Below are positions 26,016-35,459 of a stretch of DNA of 64,000 nucleotides, piece after piece; within the stretch, counting starts at the first letter, position 1; every line of letters begins with the position of its first letter. Origin of the DNA: Paraburkholderia sp. FT54. Lineage in GTDB: Bacteria; Pseudomonadota; Gammaproteobacteria; Burkholderiales; Burkholderiaceae. The notes under the pieces were generated by a model. It ran no database searches. It was not told where the DNA came from and saw nothing but the letters and a program-made list of their open reading frames with translations. The stretch is from NCBI RefSeq assembly GCF_031585635.1, contig NZ_CP134196.1, forward strand, positions 1,674,001 to 1,738,000, in the 5' to 3' direction. The position numbers and the translations under genes are program-made.

Positions 26016-28937
26016 TTATTTGCGCCCCGTCGCGCCGCGCAGCCGCGCCGCGAACTCCCCGCGTCCCGCGAAATAGGTCTGCACGATCCGCGAGATCACG
26101 CCGTTCTCGCCCGGCACCGCGGGCATCGCTGCGAATTGCGGCAACGTGTGCCGCGCGTCAGCTTCCGCCGGATAGATGCGCACGCGCACGTCGTACCAGG
26201 CGGCCTGGCCCGTCACCGGATCCGAATTCGACATGCGTCGCGCCACGTCGTCGCGGCCGGGCAGCTCGTCGGTGATGAGGTGGTTGAGCAGGAAACCGCG
26301 TTGCGATTCATTCGCGCCCGGGCCGAGGTTCCATGCGCCCGACGCCTTGCCGATCGCATTCCACGTCCATACGGTGCCCGGCTCGACGGTCTCGCTGAAG
26401 CGCGCCATGCAGCGCACGCGGCCCCATTGCGATTCGGCATAGATCCAGCTGCCGTCGGCGATACCGTTTTCGGCCGCCATCAACGGATTCATGTACAGAT
26501 AGTTCTCGCCATGAATCTGCCGCAGCCACGCGTTTTGCGAGTCCCACGAGTGGTACATCGCCATCGGCCGCTGGGTCACCGCGGCGAGCGGAAACTGGTC
26601 GAGGTCGGTCGCCGCGCTTTCGAGCGGCGCATACCAGAACGGCAGCGGATCGAAGTATTTTTCGACGCGCGCGCGCAAGTGATCCGGCGGCTGCCTGCCG
26701 CTCGTGCGACCCTGCGCGGCGAGCCTGAATTTCTGCATCACATCGGAATAAAGCTGAATCAGAATCGGCTCGCTGAACTTGCGGAAGCCGTACTTGACCG
26801 CCCACTCTAGATACGGCCCGTTGCAATTGCGCATGTACTGCAGCGTCTCGGGCAGCCGGTAATGAAACACGCAATTGTTCTCCGCATACTGCTCCCACTG
26901 CCGCGGATTGGGCTCGCCCACCAGCGCCTTGTCGCCGTCCTTGCCGCGCCAGCCGATCAGAAAGCCCACGCCGGAATCGGGCGAGGTCGTGAAGTTGACG
27001 ACGAAGTCGGGATAGTCGCGATAACGCCGTGCGCCCTCGGCGGTCGTGAACGCAGGAAACTTCAAACGCGACGCGAGTTCGATCAGCACTTCCTGGAACG
27101 GCTTGCATTCGCCGGTAGGCGGCACGACCGGCACGCGTACCGAATCCACGGGGCCGTCGAATTCGGAGATTGGCCGGTCGAGCATCGACATCGCGTCGTG
27201 CCGCTCCAGATACGTCGTGTCGGGCAAGATCAGATCGGCGAACGCCGTCATCTCCGACTGGAACGCGTCGCACACCACCAGGAACGGAATCTTGTACTCG
27301 CCGTTGGCGTGCTTGTCGGCGAGCATCTCGCGCACTTTCATCGTATTCATCGACGAATTCCACGCCATGTTGGCCATGAAAATCATCAGCGTGTCGATGG
27401 GATACGGATCGCCGCGCCACGCGTTGGTAATCACGCTGTGCATCAGGCCATGCACGGCCAGCGGATATTCCCACGAGAAGGCCTTGTCGATCCGCACCGG
27501 GCCGCCCTGATCGTCGATGAACAGATCCTCGGGCGCGGCGGGCCAGCCGAGCGGGCCGGTGGCGAGCGGCGTGTTCGGCTTGACGGCGTCGGGGCTGTTA
27601 GGCGGTTTCGCCGACGGCGGCACGGCGCGCGGAAACGGCGACTTGTGACGAAACCCGCCGGGCGTGTCGATCGTGCCGAGAAGCGACATCAGCACGGCCA
27701 GCGCGCGGATCGACTGGAAGCCGTTGGAGTGCGCCGCGAGGCCGCGCATGGCGTGGAAGGCGACCGGGTTGCCAGTGACCGTTTCGTGCGTCTCGCCCCA
27801 CGCGTCGGTCCAGCGGATCGGCAACGTGATGCGGTGAGCGCGGCTCGTCTGGATCATTTCACCGGCGAGGCGGCGAATCGTGTCCGCCGCAATGCCGGTG
27901 ATGTTAGCGGCCCACTCGGGCGTGCAATCGGCCACGCGTTCGCGCAGCAAGGCGAACGACGGCGTGACCGGCGTGCCGTCGTCGAGCGTATAGCGGCCGT
28001 CGAGCGCGGGATCGACGCCGGGCGTGTGATGCGGCACGGCGCGCGCGGCTTTTGCGTCCCACCAGAGATGATTTTGCGGAAACAGCGGATTGCCGACCGG
28101 GCGTTCGGGGTCGCGCACGAACAGGCCGAAGTTTTCGCCGGCTTCGTCGAGATCGACGAGTTCCGCCGCGTTGGTGTAGCGGCGTACGAATTCGTGATCC
28201 CACGCGTCGGCGGCAATCAGTTCGTGCAGGAACGCCATGAAGAGCGCGCCGTCGGTGCCGGGTTTGATCGGCACCCATTCGTCGGCGATCGCCGCGTAGC
28301 CGGTGCGGATCGGATTGATCGCGATGAACCGGCCGCCCGCGCGCTTGAACTTCGAAATGGCGATCTTCAGCGGATTCGAGTGATGGTCTTCCGCCGTGCC
28401 GATCATGAAGAAGAGCTTGGCGCTGTCGAGGTCCGGCCCGCCGAATTCCCAGAACGAGCCGCCGATCGTATAGATCATGCCCGCCGCCATGTTGGCCGAG
28501 CAGAAGCCGCCGTGCGCCGCGTAATTAGGCGTACCGAACTGTTTGGCGAAGAGGCCGGTCAGCGCCTGCATCTGGTCGCGGCCCGTGAAGAGCGCGAATT
28601 TTTTCGGGTCGGTGGCGCGAATGTGGCCGAGGCGCTTTTCGAGCACGTCGAACGCGTGTTCCCACGACACCGGTTCGAACTGCGCGCTGCCGCGCTCCGC
28701 GCCCGGCTTGCGCATCAACGGTTGAGTGAGGCGCGCGGGCGAGTACTGCTTCATGATGCCGGAGGCGCCCTTGGCGCAGATCACGCCCTGGTTGAGCGGA
28801 TGCTCCGGATTGCCGTCGATGTAGCGCACCTCGCCTTCGCGCAGATGCACACGAATGCCGCAACGGCAGGCGCACATGTAGCAAGTGGTCGTCTTGATGT
28901 CGAGCCGTTCGTCCTGCGTGCGGGCGTGGTGTTCCAT
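26016..28937 (-). CDS. Molybdopterin (bis-MGD) oxidoreductase catalytic subunit, SoeA-like
   Basis: This is a 973-residue catalytic subunit of the DMSO-reductase family. The N-terminus has a 4Fe-4S site (CYMCACRCG with GVICAKG downstream) directly after a polar start, without a twin-arginine signal. Further marks are FMIGTAEDHHSNPLKIAISK, FIAINPIRTGYA and LVVCDAFQSEMTAFADLILP (substrate/MGD-binding regions). Lack of a Tat signal, the length and the operon order A-B-C resemble SoeABC, the cytoplasm-facing sulfite dehydrogenase of Allochromatium and Ruegeria. A thiosulfate, polysulfide or other reductase cannot be excluded. The ATG at 28937 follows GGAG; the open frame extends 31 codons further without a ribosome site. 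Confidence 0.82.
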   Translation of the reverse strand: MEHHARTQDERLDIKTTTCYMCACRCGIRVHLREGEVRYIDGNPEHPLNQGVICAKGASGIMKQYSPARLTQPLMRKPGAERGSAQFEPVSWEHAFDVLEKRLGHIRATDPKKFALFTGRDQMQALTGLFAKQFGTPNYAAHGGFCSANMAAGMIYTIGGSFWEFGGPDLDSAKLFFMIGTAEDHHSNPLKIAISKFKRAGGRFIAINPIRTGYAAIADEWVPIKPGTDGALFMAFLHELIAADAWDHEFVRRYTNAAELVDLDEAGENFGLFVRDPERPVGNPLFPQNHLWWDAKAARAVPHHTPGVDPALDGRYTLDDGTPVTPSFALLRERVADCTPEWAANITGIAADTIRRLAGEMIQTSRAHRITLPIRWTDAWGETHETVTGNPVAFHAMRGLAAHSNGFQSIRALAVLMSLLGTIDTPGGFRHKSPFPRAVPPSAKPPNSPDAVKPNTPLATGPLGWPAAPEDLFIDDQGGPVRIDKAFSWEYPLAVHGLMHSVITNAWRGDPYPIDTLMIFMANMAWNSSMNTMKVREMLADKHANGEYKIPFLVVCDAFQSEMTAFADLILPDTTYLERHDAMSMLDRPISEFDGPVDSVRVPVVPPTGECKPFQEVLIELASRLKFPAFTTAEGARRYRDYPDFVVNFTTSPDSGVGFLIGWRGKDGDKALVGEPNPRQWEQYAENNCVFHYRLPETLQYMRNCNGPYLEWAVKYGFRKFSEPILIQLYSDVMQKFRLAAQGRTSGRQPPDHLRARVEKYFDPLPFWYAPLESAATDLDQFPLAAVTQRPMAMYHSWDSQNAWLRQIHGENYLYMNPLMAAENGIADGSWIYAESQWGRVRCMARFSETVEPGTVWTWNAIGKASGAWNLGPGANESQRGFLLNHLITDELPGRDDVARRMSNSDPVTGQAAWYDVRVRIYPAEADARHTLPQFAAMPAVPGENGVISRIVQTYFAGRGEFAARLRGATGRK

Positions 28938-29140
28938 GCGTGATCTCCGTCGCTGCTCCGGCTGGGCCGAAGCGGTAGTGAGCGATACCGCCCATCCTAA
29001 GCGCCGTCGCCTCACAAGGGAAATCGCCATTTTCGAGAGAAACTATCCGTCGTGCCGATAGTTTCCGTTTGGCTTTCGATGACGCGTCGGCTTTGGCGGC
29101 AACGAAGAAAAGTAGCCGCGGGTCGCGCTTGCTGCCGGAG

Positions 29141-30073
29141 TCAGATCGGCGTCAACACCGGCTCGCCCGCAAAATGCCGCCTGGCGTTGCTCAAAAAGTT
29201 GTCGACCGAGGCCGTGATCGCTTCCGGCGAGCGGCCGCCCACGTGCGGCGTCAGCACTACGTTGCGCAACCTCAGTAAGGCCTCGGGCGGATTCGGCTCG
29301 CCCTCGTAGACGTCGAGCGCGGCGCCCGCAATCGTCCCGGTTGTGAGCGCCTGGGCTAGCGCCGCGGTATCGAGCACGCTGCCGCGCGAAACGTTGACCA
29401 CGAAGCCTTGCGGACCGAGCGCCTCGAACACCGCCGCGCCGATCAGATGACGCGTACCCGCACCACCCGGCGTCGCGACGATCAAAAAGTCGCTCCAGCG
29501 CGCGAGCCCTTCCACACTCCCGAAGTACTGATGTGGCGAGCCTTCACGCGGTTTGCGGTTGTGATAGCCGATCTGCATCTCGAAGCCCGCGCCGCGGCGC
29601 GCGACCTTCTCGCCGATGTTGCCGAGCCCGACAATGCCGAGGCGCTTGCCGGAGACGTTCGGGCGCATCGGCAGCGTGTCGCGCCAGACGCCTTCGCGTG
29701 TGGCCTGATCGAGCTGCGGCACGTCGCGCACCACCGCGAGCAGCAAGGCGAACGCGTGATCGGCCACGCAATGATCGTTGGTGCCCGCGCCGTTGATGAG
29801 CACGATACCGCGCGAGCGGGCATGGTCGACGGCGAGATTCTCATAGCCGGCACCCAGCGCGCTGAGCAGTTCGAGTTGCGGCATCCGGTCGATGTCCGCG
29901 GCGCTCAAACCGGTCGTGCCGTTGGTCAGCACCGCGCGAATCGTCTTGCCGTGTGTGTCGATCGCGGCGGCTTGGTTGATGGCGTCGGGTGCGTAGACGA
30001 CATCGAACGCGGCCTCGATACGGGCGCGGCTTGTGTCGTTGAGGTGGATCAGAACCAGCAGGGATGGCTTCAT
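29141..30073 (-). CDS. D-isomer-specific 2-hydroxyacid dehydrogenase (NAD(P)-dependent)
   Basis: This is a 310-residue dehydrogenase. The Rossmann motif is GIVGLGNIGEKVARRG near residue 150. NVSRGSVLDTAAL supplies the substrate-binding Arg, LDVYEGEPNPP the Glu that pairs with the active-site His, and VLTPHVGGRS that His. It resembles the hydroxypyruvate/glyoxylate reductase branch with a compact N-terminal substrate domain. The ATG at 30073 is the family's normal start although no strong ribosome site precedes it. It is monocistronic, 203 nt upstream of the molybdoenzyme operon on the same strand. The exact 2-oxoacid is unknown. Confidence 0.85.
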   Translation of the reverse strand: MKPSLLVLIHLNDTSRARIEAAFDVVYAPDAINQAAAIDTHGKTIRAVLTNGTTGLSAADIDRMPQLELLSALGAGYENLAVDHARSRGIVLINGAGTNDHCVADHAFALLLAVVRDVPQLDQATREGVWRDTLPMRPNVSGKRLGIVGLGNIGEKVARRGAGFEMQIGYHNRKPREGSPHQYFGSVEGLARWSDFLIVATPGGAGTRHLIGAAVFEALGPQGFVVNVSRGSVLDTAALAQALTTGTIAGAALDVYEGEPNPPEALLRLRNVVLTPHVGGRSPEAITASVDNFLSNARRHFAGEPVLTPI

Positions 30074-30329
30074 GGCGGCATTATTGTTGGCTACGTGGAT
30101 GGACCGGATAGTTTTCAGGCGAGTGTAACAAGGCTCCAGAAGGCTTGCTGGCAAGCGTCCGAAGGGCTGGATGCCCCGCCGCGCGCGATCCTCCTGCCTC
30201 AAGTCCATCGCAGGCCCGCCGTTATCTTGTTGGAAAGGCCGCCATAAAAAACGATGCCCAACCGGTCTTTCTTTTCGGCCATAGTCCAACCCGACTTAAA
30301 ATAGCGGCACTTCCGATCCTGAGAACCTC

Positions 30330-31817
30330 ATGCTGGACATCCTCCCGCGCGGCCCCGCGCCCGCCAACGACGATTCCGAGATGTTCGAACTCGCGCCCGT
30401 CTCGCTCTGGCTCGAAGACTTCAGCGGCGTGCGCGACCTGTTCGACGCATGGCGGGCGGACGGCGTAACCGATCTGCGCGCGCATTTCGCTGCCAATCCC
30501 GACTGCGTCGCGCAATGCGCGCACAGCATCCGCGTCATCAAGGTCAATCAGAAGACGCTGACGCAATTCGAGGCTGCCGATCTGGAGGCGCTCACCGGCA
30601 ATCTCGCCTCGGTGTTCCGCGACGACATGCTCAAGACTCACCTCGAAGAGTTGTGCCAGTTGTGGGCCGGGCAAGCGCAGTTCACCAGCCAGACGGTCAA
30701 CTACACGCTCGGCGGACGGCGGCTCGACGTGCTGCTCAAGGGCGCCGTGCTGCCCGGCCACGAGGCGCGCTGGGACCGCGTGCTGGTGTCGGTCGAAGAC
30801 ATAACGGAACTGGAAGGCGCGCGGCATCGCGTGACGCTTGCCGAGCAGTATGTACGCGGCCTGTTCGAGTATTCGCCGGTATCGCTCTGGGTGGAGGATT
30901 TCAGCGCGGTCAAGCGTCTGCTCGACGAAGCGCGCGCGGCTGGCATCAACGATTTCCGCGTGTTCACGGATGTGCATCCCGAGTTCGTCGAGCGCTGCAT
31001 GCAGGAAATCCACGTGCTCGACGTGAATCAGCACACGCTGGACATGTTCGCGGCGAAAGACAAGAAAACGCTGCTGGCGCATCTCGCCGACGTGTTCCGT
31101 GACGACATGCGTCCGCATTTCCGCGAGCAGCTGGTCGATCTGTGGGACGGCAAGCTGTTCCAGCAGCGCGAAGTGCTGAACTATTCGCTCGACGGCAGCG
31201 AGGTGCACGTGCATCTGCAGTTTTCGGTGCTGCCGGGCCATGAGGAGACGTGGGACCTGGTGTTGGTGGCGCTCACGGACATCACGGCGCGCAAGAAGGC
31301 CGAAGCCTACCTCGAGTTCCTCGGCAAGCACGACGTGCTGACCAAACTGCGCAACCGCTCTTTCTACGTGGATGAACTCAACCGGCTCGAACGCAAGGGT
31401 CCGTGGCCCGTGACGATCATCATGGCCGATCTGAACGGTTTGAAACGCGTGAACGACCAACTCGGCCACGCTGCGGGCGATGCACTTTTGCGGCGCGCCG
31501 GCGAAGTGCTCGCCAAAGCGACCGAGACGCCGTTTCATGCGGCGCGTATCGGCGGCGACGAGTTCGCGATCCTGATGCCGGACACCGACGAGCGCGGCGG
31601 CACCGCGATGGTCGATGCGATCAGGCAACTGGTGGAGATGAACAATCAGTTCTATCCGGGCTCGCCGCTCAGCTTCTCGATGGGCGCGGCCACCTGCCAG
31701 CGCGGCGACCGGCTCGAAGCGGGCGTGCAGCGCGCCGATCTGCTGATGTACGAGGAAAAGCGCGCGACCTACGCGAACCAGCCGGCTGCGAACGCGGCCG
31801 ACGCGACCAGCGGCTGA
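30330..31817 (+). CDS. Diguanylate cyclase with two tandem PAS-like domains
   Basis: This is a 495-residue cytoplasmic protein. Two closely similar sensory units lie in tandem (about residues 18-160 and 180-325): each starts F-(E)-x-(S/A)PVSLW-x-EDFS and ends VLPGHE-x-x-WD-x-VLV-x-(x)-xDIT, pointing to an internal duplication of a PAS domain. The C-terminal GGDEF domain has RIGGDEFAILMP, so the active-site loop is intact and c-di-GMP synthesis is expected. The RxxD product-inhibition site that normally precedes it is absent (the residues read ETPF), so feedback inhibition is unlikely. There is no membrane segment. The signal sensed is unknown. Confidence 0.88.
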   Translation: MLDILPRGPAPANDDSEMFELAPVSLWLEDFSGVRDLFDAWRADGVTDLRAHFAANPDCVAQCAHSIRVIKVNQKTLTQFEAADLEALTGNLASVFRDDMLKTHLEELCQLWAGQAQFTSQTVNYTLGGRRLDVLLKGAVLPGHEARWDRVLVSVEDITELEGARHRVTLAEQYVRGLFEYSPVSLWVEDFSAVKRLLDEARAAGINDFRVFTDVHPEFVERCMQEIHVLDVNQHTLDMFAAKDKKTLLAHLADVFRDDMRPHFREQLVDLWDGKLFQQREVLNYSLDGSEVHVHLQFSVLPGHEETWDLVLVALTDITARKKAEAYLEFLGKHDVLTKLRNRSFYVDELNRLERKGPWPVTIIMADLNGLKRVNDQLGHAAGDALLRRAGEVLAKATETPFHAARIGGDEFAILMPDTDERGGTAMVDAIRQLVEMNNQFYPGSPLSFSMGAATCQRGDRLEAGVQRADLLMYEEKRATYANQPAANAADATSG

Positions 31818-31932
31818 AAGATCGGGCGCGCCGGCTCGCGGCGCGGCGTCGGCACGACAAGCGCAGTATTGCGCATTGCAGTGTCGGCAAACCGGAAGGG
31901 CGCGCTTATCAACCGCGCCGTTAGTCGCTCGT

Positions 31933-32235
31933 TCAGCCCGGCAATTTGGCCGCCAGCACGTCGACCTTTTCGATCGTGGGCGGCGAAGCGAACAAGTCGC
32001 CGGCCTTCGCCATCAACGCGGCCGCCACCTTGCCGTTCAGGTGCGCGTCACGGCCGGTTTCATCTGCAAAGGCGTCGAAAATACCGAACGTGGACGGGCC
32101 CAGCTTCAAACCGAACCACGCGACGGTGCCCGGTTCCGCTTCGACGAGCGGCAAGCCGCCGAGCAGAAACGCTTCGACCTCCTGTTCCTTGCCGGGCTTG
32201 GCTTCGAGACGAACGTACAAAGCGAGCTTGACCAT
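31933..32235 (-). CDS. Antibiotic-biosynthesis-monooxygenase-type small enzyme
   Basis: This is a 100-residue dimeric ferredoxin-like fold protein of the ABM/quinol-monooxygenase family. MVKLALYVRLEAKPGKEQEV is the typical first strand and helix; VEAEPGTVAWFGLKLGPSTF and GIFDAFADETGRDAHLNGKV follow the family pattern of YgiN-like proteins. Such proteins oxidise quinols or polyketide-like compounds, or have no known activity. AGGAG precedes the ATG at 32235. It is a lone gene between a convergent diguanylate cyclase gene and a remnant of a VOC gene. Confidence 0.82.
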   Translation of the reverse strand: MVKLALYVRLEAKPGKEQEVEAFLLGGLPLVEAEPGTVAWFGLKLGPSTFGIFDAFADETGRDAHLNGKVAAALMAKAGDLFASPPTIEKVDVLAAKLPG

Positions 32236-32353
32236 GACAGAACTCCTGCTGTGAGATTCGAGCGATAGGTGTGTTGTGCAAAGCTTCGCCAGGCGTGACG
32301 AAAACATGCGGGACCGCCAGGCTATCGAAAAGTATAGTCCGCCGCTCGCGTAG

Positions 32354-32452
32354 CGGCCACCGGGTTTGCGTCCGCACGACCACGCGAACTATTACGGCGC
32401 GTACTTTCGCGATCCGGACGTCAACAAGCTCTGCGTGTGCTGTCGTGAACCG
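32354..32452 (+). pseudogene. Remnant of a VOC (glyoxalase/bleomycin-resistance) family gene, 3' end
   Basis: The frame 32354-32452 encodes GLRPHDHANYYGAYFRDPDV followed by NKLCVCC. This matches the last strand of VOC-superfamily proteins, where the pattern PHYH-x-x-YYGAFV-x-DPDGNKIE-x-V is common and the final Glu binds metal; that Glu is Cys here and Gly of DGNK is Val. An in-frame TAG lies directly upstream (32351-32353) and there is no start codon. The frame continues open into the convergent kinase gene. It is a decayed fragment, next to the small monooxygenase gene. Confidence 0.55.
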
Positions 32453-32478
32453 CAACGCCCGGCCGTGGCGACCCCCAC

Positions 32479-33879
32479 TCAAGCGCCCGGAAAGCGCAAC
32501 TCGAAGCGCACCATGCCCGGCGCCGGACACACCACGCGTGCCGTACCGCCATGCAGATGCATGATCGCCTTGACGATCGCGAGACCCAGGCCGCTCGACT
32601 CGGTGAACGCGCTGCGCGCCGCGTCGCCGCGATAGAAACGATCGAACAGACGGCCTAATTGCTCCTCGGGAATCGGCGCGCCGTCGTTTTCGACCGCCAC
32701 GGTGGCGCCCTCTTCATCCTGCGTGCCACGCAGACGCACCACCGTATCGCTCGCGCCGTAACGCACGGCATTGACGACCAGGTTGTTGATCGCGCGACGG
32801 CACAGCATGGGATTGACCGATGCCACCCCTTCGGCCTCGACCACGAAGCGCATGCCCCGTTCGTCGGCGAGACCTTCGAAATAGTCTGCGATCCTGACGA
32901 GTTCCTCACGCAGATCGACCGGCTCGCGTTCCACTGAAAGCGCCGCATGGTCCGCATGCGCGAGAAACAGAATGTTTTCCGCGATATGGCTCAGACGGCT
33001 GAGTTCTTCCAGATTCGATTCGAGTACCTGTTGATACTCGTCGGGCTCGCGCGTGCGCGCGAGCGTCACCTGGGTCTGCCCGATCAGCGCGCCGACCGGC
33101 GTGCGGATCTCGTGCGCCAGATCGGCGGAGAACTGCGAGAGACGTTGATAACCGTCCGCGAGACGGTCGAGCATGGCGTTGAACGCGTGTGTGAGCTGGC
33201 GCAATTCGAGCGGCGCCGCCTCGCTGTCGAGCCGCACGGACAGGCTCGTGGGGCTGATCTGCGCGGCCCGCGTGGCAATCTCGCGAACCGGGCGCAACGC
33301 GCGGCGCAGCACGTACCAGGCGAGCAGCGTCGCGGCCAGCATGCCGGTCAGCGTGGCCAGCACGATACGGTTGCGATACGCGGCCAGCATGCGCACTTCC
33401 TGCGTCATCGGGTGGCCGGCGATCACTTCGACTTCGGTACCGTCCTCGCGCGCCTTGGCGGTGGCGATCGCCCAATGCACCGGCACACCGTTGGCCAGCT
33501 GCGTCTGGCGGATGTCGGCAAAGGTCGGCAAGTGGCCCTCCACGCCGGCTTGCAGCGCGGGCACCGCCACGCCCGCCGGGTTCACGTCGATGAACGGCGC
33601 TTCGCCCGGACGGCGAAACAGCAGCACGTCCTGTTCCGCGCCAAGCATGGTCTCGAACAATAACGGCCGGCTCTTCAATTCGCTGACCGAATAGAGATTG
33701 CGCACGATGCGGCTGAAATGCTCGACGCGGCCCGTCAGCACCACATCGGCGCGGCGCTGCAGCGACACTTCGGCGGAGTGATAGAAATACGCGCCTAGCG
33801 TGCCGATCACCACGCAGGCGATCAACGCGAATAGCAGCGTGGTGCGAGCGGTGAGCGAGCGCCCGGTCCAGAATTTCAT
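32479..33879 (-). CDS. Heavy-metal-type sensor histidine kinase (CusS/IrlS-like)
   Basis: This is a 466-residue inner-membrane kinase. A first membrane helix ([20 protein letters not shown]), a periplasmic domain of about 140 residues and a second helix ([20 protein letters not shown]) are followed by a HAMP domain and the phospho-acceptor box [20 protein letters not shown]. The ATP-binding part has [11 protein letters not shown] (N box), a G1 region and [12 protein letters not shown] (G2). The order matches heavy-metal sensor kinases such as CusS and IrlS. The ATG overlaps the response-regulator stop (ATGA), so the pair is translationally coupled. No metal-efflux genes are adjacent. Confidence 0.88.
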   Translation of the reverse strand: MKFWTGRSLTARTTLLFALIACVVIGTLGAYFYHSAEVSLQRRADVVLTGRVEHFSRIVRNLYSVSELKSRPLLFETMLGAEQDVLLFRRPGEAPFIDVNPAGVAVPALQAGVEGHLPTFADIRQTQLANGVPVHWAIATAKAREDGTEVEVIAGHPMTQEVRMLAAYRNRIVLATLTGMLAATLLAWYVLRRALRPVREIATRAAQISPTSLSVRLDSEAAPLELRQLTHAFNAMLDRLADGYQRLSQFSADLAHEIRTPVGALIGQTQVTLARTREPDEYQQVLESNLEELSRLSHIAENILFLAHADHAALSVEREPVDLREELVRIADYFEGLADERGMRFVVEAEGVASVNPMLCRRAINNLVVNAVRYGASDTVVRLRGTQDEEGATVAVENDGAPIPEEQLGRLFDRFYRGDAARSAFTESSGLGLAIVKAIMHLHGGTARVVCPAPGMVRFELRFPGA

Positions 33880-34547
33880 GCGCTGTCGCCGAAGGTGTAG
33901 CCGATGCTGCGCACCGTATGGATCAGCTTCTTTTCGAACGGATGATCGACCTTGGCGCGCAGCCGTTTGATGGCCACGTCGACCACGTTGGTGTCGCTGT
34001 CGAAATTCATGTCCCACACTTCGGAGGCGATCTGCGTGCGCGACAGCGCTTCGCCCTGGCGGCGCACCAGCAGATGCAACAGCATGAATTCCTTGTTGGT
34101 GAGCGGAATCTCCACGCCTTCGCGCGTCACCTTGCGGCGCAGTACGTCGAGCTTGAGGTCGGCGATCTCGAAGACATCGCTTTCGCGGACCACGCCGCGG
34201 CGCAGCAGTGTGCGGATACGCAGCACCAGTTCGGTGAACGAAAACGGCTTGACGAGATAATCGTCCGCGCCGAGTTCGAGACCGCGAATACGGTCGCTGA
34301 CGTGATCGCGCGCGGTCAGGAAAATCACCGGCAGATCGCGCCGCGCCCGCAGCGCGCGCATGATTTCCCAGCCGTCGATACCGGGCAGCATCACATCCAG
34401 CACCACGAGGTCGTAAGCATTTTCGAGCGCCATGTGCAGGCCGTCCGTGCCGGTGCGCGCGAGATCGACCGCATAGCCGCTCTCGCGCAGGCCCTTCTTC
34501 AGGTAGTCGCCGGTTTTTGGATCGTCTTCGATGACGAGGATGCTCAT
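33876..34547 (-). CDS. OmpR-family response regulator (CusR/IrlR-like)
   Basis: This is a 223-residue regulator. The receiver has the acidic pair ([12 protein letters not shown]), the phospho-acceptor Asp in [17 protein letters not shown], Thr in FLTARD and Lys in [11 protein letters not shown]. The winged-helix output ends [20 protein letters not shown] and then RSIGYTFG. It resembles metal-responsive regulators CusR/IrlR. ATG at 34547 gives the standard MSILVIEDD start. It is divergent from a secreted protein gene at 34738 whose promoter shares the 190-bp gap, so that gene and the operon behind it are likely targets. Confidence 0.9.
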   Translation of the reverse strand: MSILVIEDDPKTGDYLKKGLRESGYAVDLARTGTDGLHMALENAYDLVVLDVMLPGIDGWEIMRALRARRDLPVIFLTARDHVSDRIRGLELGADDYLVKPFSFTELVLRIRTLLRRGVVRESDVFEIADLKLDVLRRKVTREGVEIPLTNKEFMLLHLLVRRQGEALSRTQIASEVWDMNFDSDTNVVDVAIKRLRAKVDHPFEKKLIHTVRSIGYTFGDSA

Positions 34548-34737
34548 GGTGCGCGGTGCTCCGATTCGGCATTGGCTCAGAGGGTCGCTCTGCCGCTCGC
34601 TGAATCCTTGACGTGGATGTGCAGCCATTTTACGTGGCTGTTACGCGCCATTCATGACGTTTTTGTCATCCGTCTGTCACTCGCCGGAGCCGATCCCGAG
34701 CCTAATCTGTCCCCATCGTTCACCACTTGGAGCTGTC

Positions 34738-35367
34738 ATGAAGATCGTTTCCGCGCGCGCGTTGCGCGCCTTCGTCGCCCCCGCGCTCGCCGCCGCCTTC
34801 CTCGCCGCCGGACCGGCCGCACAGGCCCAGAACGCCATGCCTACCGGTGTACGCGGCACGGTGACGTCGCTGTCGGGCGATCTGCTCAAGGTCCACACGC
34901 GCGACGGCAAGGACGTCGACGTGAAGCTCGCCAAGGACACGCCGATTCGCGGCGTCGTACTCGCCGACGTGAACGACATCAAGCCGGACAGCTATGTCGG
35001 CACCGCCGCGATTCCGCAAGCGGACGGCACGCTGAAAGCACTCGAAGTGCACGTGTTCCCGGCCAGCATGCGCGGCTCCGGTGAAGGCCACCGTCCGTGG
35101 GATCTCGGCGGCAACAGTTCGATGACCAACGGCACCGTGGGCTCGCTCGTGGTCAGCAACGGCCGCACGATCACCGTGAAGTACAAGGACGGCGAAAAGA
35201 AAATCGTGATTCCGCAAGACGTGCCTATCGTCGCGTTGGAACCGGGTGACCGTTCGCTGCTGGTGCCGGGCGCGAAAGTCGTGCTGTTCGCCCACAAGGA
35301 TGCCGACGGCTCGATGGCGGCCAACTTCATCTCCGCGGGCGAGCATGGCGTGACGCCGCCGATGTAA
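34738..35367 (+). CDS. Secreted DUF5666-like protein
   Basis: This is a 209-residue exported protein. The signal peptide (RAFVAPALAAAFLAAGPAAQ, cut after AQA) is followed by two related beta-rich repeats: GVRGTVTSLSGDLLKVHTRD with VDVKLAKDTPIRGVV, and TVGSLVVSNGRTITVKYKDG with KIVIPQDVPIVALE. This small-barrel pattern resembles DUF5666 proteins. It is divergent from the CusRS-like pair and followed in the same direction by a cytochrome b561 and a YedY-like protein, so it may be a periplasmic member of that stress-linked set. Its biochemical role is unknown. Confidence 0.75.
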   Translation: MKIVSARALRAFVAPALAAAFLAAGPAAQAQNAMPTGVRGTVTSLSGDLLKVHTRDGKDVDVKLAKDTPIRGVVLADVNDIKPDSYVGTAAIPQADGTLKALEVHVFPASMRGSGEGHRPWDLGGNSSMTNGTVGSLVVSNGRTITVKYKDGEKKIVIPQDVPIVALEPGDRSLLVPGAKVVLFAHKDADGSMAANFISAGEHGVTPPM

Positions 35368-35459
35368 TACGGCGTGGTTGTTTATCCGGTTTGTTCGAGT
35401 AGCCGCGTTCTTCAATGACGCGGCTTTCCATTTCCTGTTCGTCTCGCGATCCTTGCACC

